This document shows, piece after piece, positions 1 through 6,154 of a DNA stretch of 10,622 nucleotides. The notes under the pieces are model-generated. The model worked only from the letters and a program-made list of their open reading frames with translations, had not been told where the DNA came from and did not search any database. Numbering within the stretch: the first letter of the stretch is position 1; each line of letters begins with the position of its first letter. This DNA comes from DATJAJ01 sp035622335. Its GTDB lineage: Archaea; Thermoproteota; Nitrososphaeria; Nitrososphaerales; Gagatemarchaeaceae. The position numbers and the translations under genes were made by a program. The stretch is taken from positions 1 through 10,622 of the forward strand of contig DASPVO010000049.1 in assembly GCA_035622335.1 (NCBI GenBank). The letters run 5' to 3'.

Positions 1-44
1 CTCCACGCACAGTTTTTGAATGGCCTCGCTCAGCCAGAGCCTCA

Positions 45-1979
45 TTGGAGACGAGCGAGAGGAGGCTCTCAGCTATCATGTTTACGGACATGGTCGGGTT
101 CACATCGTTGACGCAGTCCGACGAGGCTCAGTCCATGGCTGTGTTGGAGAGGCACAACCGCCTGTTGAGGCCAATCTTCCTGAGGTTTCGGGGGAGAGAG
201 GTGAAGGCTTTGGGCGACTCCTTCCTGGTCGAATTTGACAGCGCGCTCGACGCTACCAACTGCGCCGTCGAGGTCCAGACAGTCCTTCACGACTACAACA
301 TTTCCTCTCGGGCAGAGTGGAAGATCGCTCTCAGGATAGGCGTGCATTTGGGGGACGTGGAGCACAGGGAGGGGGATGTCTTTGGCGACGCCGTGAACAT
401 CGCCTCCAGACTCCAGCCGCTCGCAGAGCCCGAGGGGGTGTGCATTTCGGAACAGGTTTTCGACCAAGTGAGGAACAAGATACCACAGAACCTCGTAAGG
501 CTTGAGCCTCACGAACTAAAGGGAGTGAAGTTCGCCGTTGAAATCTACAAAGTAGTGATGCCATGGGAGAGGCAGGAGACCGCCGCTGCTGAACAAGACA
601 GGAACCGCGTCGCCGTTCTTCCCTTCGCGAACATGAGCCCTGACCCTAACGACGAGTACTTCGCTGACGGCATGACGGAGGAACTCATCGACAGGCTGGC
701 TCAAGTGAAGACCCTGAGGGTGATTTCCCGGACATCGGTTATGAAGTACAAGGGCGTCAAGAAGGGATCGCTCGAGGTCGCGAAGGAGCTCAGCAGCGGA
801 GCGCTGGTCGAGGGGAGCGTCAGGAAGGCAGGCAACAGGGTCAGGGTTACAGTGCAGTTGATCAACGGCGAAACCGAAGAGCACCTGTGGTCCTCCCACT
901 ACGACGGGAGCCTCGACGACATCTTTGCGGTCCAGAGCGAGATTGCGGAAAAGGTGGCCGGGGAGCTGAAGGTGAGGCTCCTGCAGTCTGAGAAGAGCAC
1001 CTTGGAGAAAAGACCGACTGAAAACATGGAGGCCTATGGGGACTTCCTCCGGGGTAGGGAGCTCTTCAGGGAGGTGTCCGAGGCCTCTCTAAAGCAGGCT
1101 CTCAAGCTCTTCGAGAAGGCAGTGGAACTGGACCCGACGTTCGCTAGAGCGCACGTAGCAGTGGCGCAGTGCCACCAGTCCCTTGGTAACGGAGGATACG
1201 AAAGCCCGGACGTCATGCTCTCCGCCGTGAAGATTTCCCTGAGGCGAGCCCTGGAGCTGGACCCGAACCTGGCCGATGCCCACGCGACTCTCGCGTTTCT
1301 GCACTTCAACGAAGACGACCTCCTAGGCGCAGAAGCGGAGGCCAGAAGGGCGCTTGAGCTCAACCCGAGCCTTCCGGAGGCCTATCGATTGCTGCACGAG
1401 GTAGCTGGATTGGAGGGTGCACCTGAAGAAATGGTGAAGTACATCGAGGCCGCTTACCGCTTGGACCCCGTCAGCCTGAACTACACCTTCCTTCTAGGAC
1501 AGGCCTACCTTAACACGGGCAAGGAGCAGGAAGCTCTAGACCACTGGAAGAAGACGGAGGACCAGTCCCCTTCCGGGACATACAGGTGTCTGACGGACTA
1601 CTACCTGTCCAAGGGGGACATATGGAAGGCGAGGGAGTACTACGCGAAGTACGAGAAATTGTTGCCCAATCACCCCTGGGTTACCTACATGGGTGGGTTC
1701 ATCGAAGCCACTGCAGGGGAAAGGGAGAAGGCCCTCCTTGCCATTAGGAAGATCGAGGAGAGAAAGATGGGGCCCGTCGGCTATAATTTCGTGGCATACA
1801 TCTACTACGCCCTCGGGGACATGGACAGGTATTTCGAATACATCAACAGGGCAACGGATGAGCATGTCTCGTTCCCTGTTCTATTGATGTACTCTCCCCT
1901 CCTTGTCAAAGCGAGGCAGGACCCCAGGTACCAGGTGCTGGTGGAGAAAATCAAGAGGATGAACGGGCTGGCCCGATAA
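45..1979 (+). CDS. Class III adenylate/guanylate cyclase fused to TolB-like domain and TPR repeats
   Basis: A 644-residue, apparently soluble protein. Residues about 6-170 form a class III nucleotidyl cyclase domain that would make cAMP (or cGMP) from the NTP. The metal-binding aspartates are visible in FTDMVGFT (D15) and LGDSF (D58), the purine-selecting pair is K54 and D115, and the transition-state pair is N118 and R122 in GDAVNIASR, so it should be catalytically competent. Residues about 186-310 resemble the TolB-N/FlgO-like domain that usually follows this cyclase type (VAVLPFANMSPD, FADGMTEELI). From about 328 to 600 come TPR-like helical repeats (ALELDPNLADAHATLA, ALELNPSLPEAYRLL), probably a protein-interaction scaffold. 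The start is a TTG placed as in relatives, eight codons before the first cyclase strand; the frame stays open to the window edge, so an earlier start is possible. This architecture is common in bacteria and less so in archaea. Effector and partner are unknown. Confidence 0.93.
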   Translation: METSERRLSAIMFTDMVGFTSLTQSDEAQSMAVLERHNRLLRPIFLRFRGREVKALGDSFLVEFDSALDATNCAVEVQTVLHDYNISSRAEWKIALRIGVHLGDVEHREGDVFGDAVNIASRLQPLAEPEGVCISEQVFDQVRNKIPQNLVRLEPHELKGVKFAVEIYKVVMPWERQETAAAEQDRNRVAVLPFANMSPDPNDEYFADGMTEELIDRLAQVKTLRVISRTSVMKYKGVKKGSLEVAKELSSGALVEGSVRKAGNRVRVTVQLINGETEEHLWSSHYDGSLDDIFAVQSEIAEKVAGELKVRLLQSEKSTLEKRPTENMEAYGDFLRGRELFREVSEASLKQALKLFEKAVELDPTFARAHVAVAQCHQSLGNGGYESPDVMLSAVKISLRRALELDPNLADAHATLAFLHFNEDDLLGAEAEARRALELNPSLPEAYRLLHEVAGLEGAPEEMVKYIEAAYRLDPVSLNYTFLLGQAYLNTGKEQEALDHWKKTEDQSPSGTYRCLTDYYLSKGDIWKAREYYAKYEKLLPNHPWVTYMGGFIEATAGEREKALLAIRKIEERKMGPVGYNFVAYIYYALGDMDRYFEYINRATDEHVSFPVLLMYSPLLVKARQDPRYQVLVEKIKRMNGLAR

Positions 1980-2049
1980 AGGGTTCAACAATTATTACTC
2001 ATCCGGAGGGCTCGTTGAATTTTCCAACAAGTCCAATTCCCTCTCGAAT

Positions 2050-2541
2050 CTAGCTCATCGCTTCTTGGAGTCTCTGGAGGGTCTCGGTCCAACCTCCCTT
2101 GAATGCCTCCTTGAGAGAGTCGGCGTCGCCTGGCCAAGAGCCGACCGCGAGGACTCTCACAAGGGCTGTCACTCGCGTCCTCTTCGGCGTGAGCGCTTCG
2201 AAAGTAACCCTCTGCATTGCCTCAAAGGGAGCGGCGCCGTCCTGGCTCGTCGTCGTGGTTCTGAATACTAGAAGCTCCGGAATGACGATTTCCACAATCG
2301 TCCCCAGCGTCTTGAAGATGGCTCCTTCGGAGTTGCGGTCATGAATTACGAGCGCGCCCCCGGGCCTCGGGTCCAGCTCGAAGGCGAGGTTGGTTGATCC
2401 TTCTGGGCCCCACCACTTGGCAGCCTTCCTTGAGTCTGTGAACATGTCAAAGACTGACTCTCTGGGAAAGTCGAATTCCCTGGATATTCTCGCGGTGCTC
2501 AACTCTCCTGCCATCAGCTCTTTCTCCCATCCCTGACTCAT
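2050..2541 (-). CDS. AHSA1/SRPBCC-fold protein
   Basis: A 163-residue START/AHSA1-like protein. The first strand and helix carry the family pattern ISREFDFPRESVFDMFTDSRKAAKWWGPEG (split here as ISREFDFPRESV near residues 19-30, then FDMFTD and the KWWGPEG turn at 42-48), a GGALVIHD strand near 61-68, and a final amphipathic helix after GGW (149-151). The family forms a hydrophobic ligand cavity; many members sit beside ArsR regulators and their ligands are mostly unknown. The start ATG overlaps the TGA of the upstream ArsR gene as ATGA, so the two are cotranscribed and probably translationally coupled. The frame is open further upstream to 2757, but that extension runs through the ArsR coding sequence and is low-complexity shadow. 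A later ATG at residue 10 is a possible alternative start. Confidence 0.9.
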   Translation of the reverse strand: MSQGWEKELMAGELSTARISREFDFPRESVFDMFTDSRKAAKWWGPEGSTNLAFELDPRPGGALVIHDRNSEGAIFKTLGTIVEIVIPELLVFRTTTTSQDGAAPFEAMQRVTFEALTPKRTRVTALVRVLAVGSWPGDADSLKEAFKGGWTETLQRLQEAMS

Positions 2542-2846
2542 GAGCCGTCCTCCTTCAGGGCGGTGTCTAGACGGTCCAGCCTTAGTCTCCACAGCTTGGC
2601 CATCTCGGTAGTCCACTCTACGATTTGTTTCGTTGATTGAGGGTTGAACGTGTACAGTCTTTGCTGAGCTCTCCTCTCCATCTGGATTACGTTCGCCTCC
2701 CTGAGCACCCTGAGGTGTTGGGATATCGCCTGGGGTGTTATGTCGAACTCGTCGCAAATCTGAGTTGCTGTAAGCTGGCCTCTGTGCGCAAGTATCTCCA
2801 CAACCTTGCGCCGGCGCGGCTCAGCCAAAGCAATGAACGCGTCCAT
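2538..2846 (-). CDS. ArsR-family winged-helix transcriptional regulator
   Basis: A 102-residue ArsR-type winged helix protein. Helix 1 begins FIALAEPRRRKVVEIL, followed by the helix-turn-helix LTATQICDEFDITPQAISQH with the recognition helix at about residues 37-50, then the wing around MERRAQQRLYTFNP. The C-terminal helix (about 72-97) is the likely dimerisation helix. Its only cysteine is C31, so classic ArsR thiol metal sites are not evident; it resembles the subgroup paired with AHSA1 proteins, where the effector is generally unknown. The ATG lies about 26 bases downstream of a TATA-like element, consistent with a leaderless message. It overlaps the next gene by four bases (ATGA). A 10-bp palindrome just upstream of the TATA element could be its own operator. 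Confidence 0.93.
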   Translation of the reverse strand: MDAFIALAEPRRRKVVEILAHRGQLTATQICDEFDITPQAISQHLRVLREANVIQMERRAQQRLYTFNPQSTKQIVEWTTEMAKLWRLRLDRLDTALKEDGS

Positions 2847-2867
2847 GGCGGAGTACTAAAGATATCA

Positions 2868-2877
2868 CTTAATAAAG
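2868..2877 (-). promoter_or_regulatory. TATA-like promoter element of the ArsR-AHSA1 operon
   Basis: On the minus strand this reads CTTTATTAAG. Its centre is about 26 bases upstream of the ArsR ATG, the usual archaeal TATA-to-start spacing, so transcription would start at or very near the start codon. Position and composition are direct observation; function is inferred. Confidence 0.6.
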
Positions 2878-2887
2878 AAAGCGCTTT
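2878..2887. promoter_or_regulatory. Perfect 10-bp palindrome upstream of the ArsR TATA element
   Basis: AAAGCGCTTT is a perfect palindrome directly abutting the upstream edge of the TATA-like element, in the position of the BRE. It is a candidate dimer-binding operator for the ArsR protein encoded just downstream. ArsR operators are usually longer imperfect dyads, so this is tentative. Confidence 0.3.
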
Positions 2888-2941
2888 AGCAATTCTACGA
2901 GTTGCAAGATCTCTGTAGCGTGTGGTCCCGTGTTCGCTCGT

Positions 2942-3037
2942 TTACAGCAGAAAGTCGAGGAGCATCAGCACGTACCGCGCAGCATTGGATAAGACGAGAA
3001 GCATGTTCCTGTCCGCCATGCGTTCGAACCACCTCAT
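2942..3037 (-). CDS. Possible 31-residue hydrophobic small protein
   Basis: A short open frame begins at an ATG 22 bases after the stop of the MerT-like gene on the same strand and ends in TAA. The product starts MRWFERMADRN and continues as a leucine-rich helix (LLVLSNAARYVLMLLDFLL), which could be a single membrane-associated or amphipathic helix. A TTG three codons earlier is an alternative start. I recognise no family. It is the only plausible coding element between the MerT-like gene and ArsR and could be a chance frame; conservation in relatives would decide. Confidence 0.25.
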   Translation of the reverse strand: MRWFERMADRNMLLVLSNAARYVLMLLDFLL

Positions 3038-3059
3038 GATGTCCAAGGTCCATCCCTTC

Positions 3060-3728
3060 CTATGGAAGGAGACCCATCGGATAGTAGTAGAAGGTCGAAT
3101 TCACCCAGTAGCTAATGAACGCCAGCGTCACGAGCAGCGTCACAGCGGGTATGACGAAGTAGAGGAAGTTCCTTCTGAGACCGCTAGGATTGCACTCTCC
3201 GCTTTTTCTCAGTTGGGAGTATATCACAATCCCGAGGAATGCGACCGCCGCCAGAAGCTCAAAGGGCTGATAGGCATCTGTCATGCTTTCGGCCAGGGAC
3301 AGGCCCGCAGACAGCGAGGAGAGTCCTAGCAGTGCTAGGGCGATTGGCCCCAAGCAGCAGACGGAAGATATCACAGCCGCGGCGACACCCGCGAGCCCGA
3401 ATCCAGTCATCTGTTTCAGCCTGTACCTCTCGCTCATGTAGACAAGCGAGGAATAGAAATTGCCACTTTCTGGCCTATCCTTAGGAATGTCGACGCCCAG
3501 CAGTGACGACATCCCTTCTAGCACGCCGTCCTTGACCGTCGAGAGCCCCGCGGGAGCAGCCCCAAAGACCATGTTTAGCGTGGAATCAATCTCCTCCGGA
3601 TCGAGGCGATCCTCGGGGATCTTCCCTAGACTGACAACGACTTGGGACCCGGACTCTCCGATCACCGAAGCTAGGCTTTCCTTGAAGCCCTTCGCAAGCC
3701 TTCGGTCTACCTTATTCTCTCTAGCCAC
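3060..3728 (-). CDS. MerT-like membrane protein with an unfamiliar N-terminal domain
   Basis: A 222-residue protein with two parts. Residues 105-222 form a membrane domain with helices at about 109-143 (probably two), 155-173 and 187-208. The first pair contains SSVCCLGPIALALLGLSS with adjacent cysteines C124-C125 inside the membrane, followed by a YQPFELLAA helix; this closely resembles MerT-family mercuric ion transporters, whose vicinal cysteines carry Hg(II). One more cysteine (C179) follows the next helix. Residues 1-100 are a soluble acidic region (ESGSQVVVSLG, DPEEIDSTLNMVFG) that I do not recognise and that MerT lacks. The start is GTG with a weak TATA-like stretch near 3749-3756. No MerP or mercuric reductase gene is next to it, so mercury transport is not established; another soft metal, or a role in sensing, is possible. 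Confidence 0.72.
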   Translation of the reverse strand: MARENKVDRRLAKGFKESLASVIGESGSQVVVSLGKIPEDRLDPEEIDSTLNMVFGAAPAGLSTVKDGVLEGMSSLLGVDIPKDRPESGNFYSSLVYMSERYRLKQMTGFGLAGVAAAVISSVCCLGPIALALLGLSSLSAGLSLAESMTDAYQPFELLAAVAFLGIVIYSQLRKSGECNPSGLRRNFLYFVIPAVTLLVTLAFISYWVNSTFYYYPMGLLP

Positions 3729-3834
3729 GACTCAAAGGTTCAACCGGCTACTATCAGCTTTCTGAGCGTTTGCAAGAAGTCGTTCACGCCTGTTTTGACG
3801 TTAGTGCGGTCCTAACATTGGAAGATATGCAGGA

Positions 3835-3865
3835 GAGGTCGTTCGAGACCTCCAAAGAGCGAACG
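3835..3865. other. Two overlapping, mutually exclusive hairpins
   Basis: GAGGTC at 3835-3840 pairs with GACCTC at 3847-3852 around a 6-base loop. The overlapping CGTTCG at 3840-3845 instead pairs with CGAACG at 3860-3865. They lie just after the stop of the small minus-strand gene ending at 3869 and upstream of the MerT-like gene, so they could act as a 3'-end structure or a protein-binding dyad. There is no adjacent T-tract. The rest of 3729-3868 holds only a weak TATA-like stretch and no convincing gene. Confidence 0.3.
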
Positions 3866-3868
3866 TTG

Positions 3869-4117
3869 CTACTCCTTGTGTCTGCGGCCAAATCCTCTTC
3901 TGAAGAAGGGCCCGCCCGGAGACTCGGCCACCTTCAAGACGATCTGCATCGATTCCTCCTCTGAGAAGCCAGCACTCTTCAACGCGTCTCTGAAGGTTCC
4001 CAGAGCATCCGCGAACTTCGGAGCGTTGGCCTTGAACATCTCCAGCCGAGATTGCACCATCTCGTTCATCACTCTCTTGAACTGGGCTCGTTCCTCGTCA
4101 GTAGGTCCATCTGTCAC
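3869..4117 (-). CDS. Small helical protein of unknown function
   Basis: An 82-residue protein predicted to be almost wholly helical. Residues about 5-55 have an amphipathic pattern (DEERAQFKRVMNEMVQSR, then KFADALGTFRDALKSAG), followed by FSEEESMQIVLKVAE and a glycine/arginine-rich basic tail (GFGRRHKE). It has no cysteines or membrane segment. I do not recognise a family. The start is GTG; it is supported by a TATA-like element centred about 27 bases upstream, as for a leaderless transcript, and no in-frame ATG serves. It sits alone between the MerT-like gene and the ribbon-helix-helix pair, all on the minus strand but with gaps that suggest separate transcription. Confidence 0.75.
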   Translation of the reverse strand: MTDGPTDEERAQFKRVMNEMVQSRLEMFKANAPKFADALGTFRDALKSAGFSEEESMQIVLKVAESPGGPFFRRGFGRRHKE

Positions 4118-4140
4118 GGTTCGTGAAGGGGTCTCGGTAG

Positions 4141-4148
4141 AAGATAAG
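4141..4148 (-). promoter_or_regulatory. TATA-like element for the 82-residue protein gene
   Basis: Reads CTTATCTT on the minus strand, centred about 27 bases before the GTG at 4117. The spacing matches an archaeal promoter giving a leaderless message and supports that GTG as the start. Confidence 0.5.
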
Positions 4149-4204
4149 CACTTCGGCGCAAATCAAGACATCTGCTACACCGGGCGTCATCGCTGGCCGC
4201 CGGC

Positions 4205-4771
4205 TCATTCTTGAAATTCAAAGAGACAGATGTCATCAGTGACTTTGAGCTTTACCTTCTTCCCCAGGGCCGTTCCAAATACACCCTCGAGCGCTCCGGC
4301 GTAGTACTCTGACCACTTGGCTCCGAAGGGTTGTCTTAGCATGATAACGTGATTGCCCTCTGAGAGCGTATGATCGAATTCGAACCGCCCCCCGTATGCG
4401 GAGAGCCTACTCATTCCCTCTATGGCAGAATCCAGCGTGAAGGATGCAAACTGTGCCTTGAGGTTTGGAACGAAAAGTTCTAGGGCCGCCCACCTCCCCA
4501 ATTCACGAGCCCCGGCCTTCGTCTGCGTCTCCATGAGCTTAACGAGAAGCTTGGAAGGGACCGAAACCAGGCTTCGTGTCGAGACGGCTGCATCCCACTC
4601 GACGAATCTTCGCAGGGCCCGGTTCGCGACCTGGTTAATTGAGAGACGGTCCTTTCTGGAAATCCTTTGAATCTCTTCATCCAGGTCCTCGTCAATCCTC
4701 AGTGTTCTCGTGATGGACCTGTGGCCTCTACTCCTCTTTCCGGGCTTTCCGGCCTCAGCGTTGGAACTCAA
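4205..4771 (-). CDS. Ribbon-helix-helix regulator with degenerate V4R-like C-terminal domain (paralog B)
   Basis: A 188-residue protein. A basic leader (KPGKRSRGHR) precedes a ribbon-helix-helix DNA-binding domain at about 19-60: the strand SITRTLRIDEDL, then two helices ending RALRRFVEW. The C-terminal domain (about 70-188) matches the neighbouring paralog along its length (METQT, ARELGRW, FEFDHTLSEGN, YYAGALEGVFG, TDDICLFEF). This domain can be laid onto the V4R domain of the divergent gene, with the single cysteine C182 at the position of the last V4R cysteine and the others lost. The start is TTG, 17 bases inside the end of the upstream paralog, so the two are cotranscribed; no in-frame ATG precedes the RHH domain. 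Likely a ligand-responsive DNA-binding protein, perhaps heterodimerising with its paralog; the V4R relationship is my inference. Confidence 0.82.
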   Translation of the reverse strand: MSSNAEAGKPGKRSRGHRSITRTLRIDEDLDEEIQRISRKDRLSINQVANRALRRFVEWDAAVSTRSLVSVPSKLLVKLMETQTKAGARELGRWAALELFVPNLKAQFASFTLDSAIEGMSRLSAYGGRFEFDHTLSEGNHVIMLRQPFGAKWSEYYAGALEGVFGTALGKKVKLKVTDDICLFEFQE

Positions 4772-5270
4772 TAGTGCATAGCTCGTCTGTGATGCTTGAT
4801 CTCATGTCCTGCTTGAGCATCCCCTGAAGCACGGCGAGCAGGGCCCCCTCGTAGAATGCAGAGTACTTGATCCCCATCGAATGACGCAGGACCACCACGT
4901 TCCGACCGCCCGACACCGCATGGTCGTACTGAAATTGCAGCGAATACCTCGACATGAGGTCGAGCGACTGAAGCATGATGTCGAAGGTCACTGTCCGATA
5001 GACATAACGGATGTAGGGTTCCCAGATCTCCTTCCCGACCCAGCGTCCGAGCTCTCTAGCTTGGTCGACTGTCTGCGTGTCCATGAGCCTGGCGAGCATC
5101 CTCGGGCTAACCGTCACGAGTCCAAGCTTCTCCGCGGGTCTCTGCCACTCTACCAGCCTTCTCAGAGACCGAGCCGCCAGAACGTTCACCGACTCTCCCT
5201 CCTCCTCCGACATCCTCAGCAACGCCTCCTCTAGGTCGTCGTCCAGTCTGAGGGTTCGGGTGACGGTCAT
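4755..5270 (-). CDS. Ribbon-helix-helix regulator with degenerate V4R-like C-terminal domain (paralog A)
   Basis: A 171-residue protein from the chosen ATG at 5270. It opens directly with the RHH strand MTVTRTLRLDDDLEEAL and two helices (to about residue 43, RSLRRLVEW). The rest shares its pattern with paralog B: MDTQT, ARELGRWVGKEIWEP, LQFQYDHAVSGGRN, FYEGALLAVLQGM and TDELCTIEF with the only cysteine at C165. An in-frame ATG at 5330 would add 20 residues, but the TATA-like element at 5295-5305 lies downstream of it and is spaced correctly for 5270, so I prefer the shorter form. First gene of a two-gene minus-strand operon, divergent from the RHH-V4R gene. RHH proteins bind DNA as dimers through the beta-strand and usually repress their own promoters; a repeat element in the shared intergenic region fits that. 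Confidence 0.83.
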   Translation of the reverse strand: MTVTRTLRLDDDLEEALLRMSEEEGESVNVLAARSLRRLVEWQRPAEKLGLVTVSPRMLARLMDTQTVDQARELGRWVGKEIWEPYIRYVYRTVTFDIMLQSLDLMSRYSLQFQYDHAVSGGRNVVVLRHSMGIKYSAFYEGALLAVLQGMLKQDMRSSITDELCTIEFQR

Positions 5271-5294
5271 TGTTTGGCTCGATTGCCCTACCAG

Positions 5295-5305
5295 ACTAAT
5301 ATGTG
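5295..5305 (-). promoter_or_regulatory. TATA-like element of the RHH paralog operon
   Basis: On the minus strand this reads CACATATTAGT. It is centred about 30 bases upstream of the ATG at 5270, predicting a very short or absent leader, and it argues against the longer start at 5330. One copy of the repeat element described next overlaps it. Confidence 0.55.
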
Positions 5306-5323
5306 TTCGAATGTGTTCATTCG
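5301..5323. promoter_or_regulatory. Candidate RHH operator: tandem octamer plus inverted repeat
   Basis: The octamer ATGTGTTC occurs twice at 5301-5308 and 5311-5318, one helical turn apart (10 bases). Overlapping it is a perfect inverted repeat, CGAATG at 5308-5313 and CATTCG at 5318-5323, with a 4-base spacer. The element overlaps the TATA box of the minus-strand operon and sits upstream of the plus-strand RHH-V4R gene. RHH dimers commonly bind such closely phased repeats, so binding here would shut the operon by blocking TBP. Repeats are direct observation; the binding protein is inferred. Confidence 0.5.
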
Positions 5324-5335
5324 TAAACATAGGAG

Positions 5336-5342
5336 TAATTAG
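5336..5342 (+). promoter_or_regulatory. Weak TATA-like element of the RHH-V4R gene
   Basis: TAATTAG centred about 36 bases before the GTG at 5375 would give a leader of about 10 bases. It is the best AT-rich candidate in the divergent region for the plus-strand gene. Confidence 0.3.
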
Positions 5343-5374
5343 TCCTGCGAAGTCGCGGTTGTATTTGACAAGGC

Positions 5375-6154
5375 GTGCCAGCCAACAAACGTCGTACCGT
5401 CCAGATAGCGGTGGAAGAGGATATACTGACGAAGCTGCACAAGCTCGCAGAGGACGAGCGGCTCACGGTGTCGAGCGCTCTCGACAAGATTGTAGGCGCC
5501 TATTCGGAAATGGTCGCTGAGGAGCGCAAGGGGGCTTCGAACGGCTCTAGGCGACGCCAAAAGTCCCGGATGGAGCTGTCGGGGATTGCTTGGAACGAGA
5601 CCACTGGAACACTCACTCTCAGTCCATCGGACAACAGGCTCTTTCTCATGTCGAGCCATGCTTGGGCCCTTCTGGAGGAAGCTCTCTTCCTGAACCTCCT
5701 CAAGGGAGCATCGACCCTGATCTTCGAGATGGGCAGAGCCTACGGTAGAGCCCTTGCCATCGAGCTCGTCGCTGCCTCCAAGGACTCCGGAAGCATAGGA
5801 GATCACTTCGAGAGGGTGTGCCGGTTGATGGGTTGGGGGAGAGTGGCTGTAGAAGGCGACTTGGTGAAGGGACAGAAAATCACGTTCAAGGTGGACAACT
5901 GTCTCTTCTGCGGCAATCGCAGCTCAACTGCGATAGGCCGTGACTCATGCTACTTCTTCATGGGTGTCGCGAAGGGATTCGCCGACACCGTCGTGGACTG
6001 GCCGCACTCCGTCCGGGAGAAGAACTGCCGCCTGCGTGGCGACGAAAATTGCGAGTTCATCGTGGAGAGCAAGCAGGAGTTTGACTCGAAGGAGAGCAAG
6101 TGGGGCCTTAGAGTCTACTTCCCGAACTTGTACACGATGAAACCCGGTTTCTAA
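5375..6154 (+). CDS. Ribbon-helix-helix regulator with Cys-rich V4R sensor domain
   Basis: A 259-residue protein. Residues about 6-46 form a ribbon-helix-helix DNA-binding domain (RTVQIAVEEDILTKLHKLAE, then SSALDKIVGAY); residues 50-66 are a basic linker. The C-terminal part is a V4R (4-vinyl reductase) domain: EMGRAYGRALA near 118-128, a cysteine-rich insert with CLFC (C176, C179), GRDSCYFFMGVAKGFAD (188-204) and the signature CRLRGDENCEFIVE (C218, C226). V4R domains are small-molecule or metal-binding sensor folds, and the clustered cysteines (also C192) suggest a zinc, iron or Fe-S site. The start is GTG; the domain begins directly after it. The gene is divergent from two RHH paralogs with shortened V4R-like domains and probably shares regulation with them. 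Its TAA overlaps the TAG of the convergent DUF72 gene. The ligand is unknown. Confidence 0.85.
   Translation: MPANKRRTVQIAVEEDILTKLHKLAEDERLTVSSALDKIVGAYSEMVAEERKGASNGSRRRQKSRMELSGIAWNETTGTLTLSPSDNRLFLMSSHAWALLEEALFLNLLKGASTLIFEMGRAYGRALAIELVAASKDSGSIGDHFERVCRLMGWGRVAVEGDLVKGQKITFKVDNCLFCGNRSSTAIGRDSCYFFMGVAKGFADTVVDWPHSVREKNCRLRGDENCEFIVESKQEFDSKESKWGLRVYFPNLYTMKPGF

Noticed and set aside
69..512. Minus-strand open frame opposite the cyclase domain
   Set aside because: It lies wholly within the strongly supported cyclase gene, and its product resembles no protein family; it is an antisense shadow.
1980..2049. Possible terminator hairpin between the cyclase and AHSA1 genes
   Set aside because: The 70-base convergent gap holds only short AT-rich runs and no convincing stem or T-tract.
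2542..2757. N-terminal extension of the AHSA1 protein
   Set aside because: The extension covers the ArsR coding sequence in another frame, is polar and low-complexity, and the ATGA overlap gives a natural start at 2541.
2922..3484. Plus-strand open frames across the MerT-like region
   Set aside because: They overlap the MerT-like gene antisense, lack recognisable motifs and are rich in Arg, Ser and His as is typical of shadow frames.
3876..4214. Plus-strand frame opposite the 82-residue protein
   Set aside because: The minus-strand frame has a promoter-spaced start and a coherent amphipathic helical pattern; the plus frame has neither.
5271..5330. 20-residue longer form of RHH paralog A
   Set aside because: Its start lies upstream of the TATA-like element and spans the putative operator; RHH domains usually begin right at the N-terminus.
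5339..5806. Minus-strand frame opposite the RHH-V4R gene
   Set aside because: It is antisense to a gene with clear RHH and V4R motifs and shows no domain of its own.
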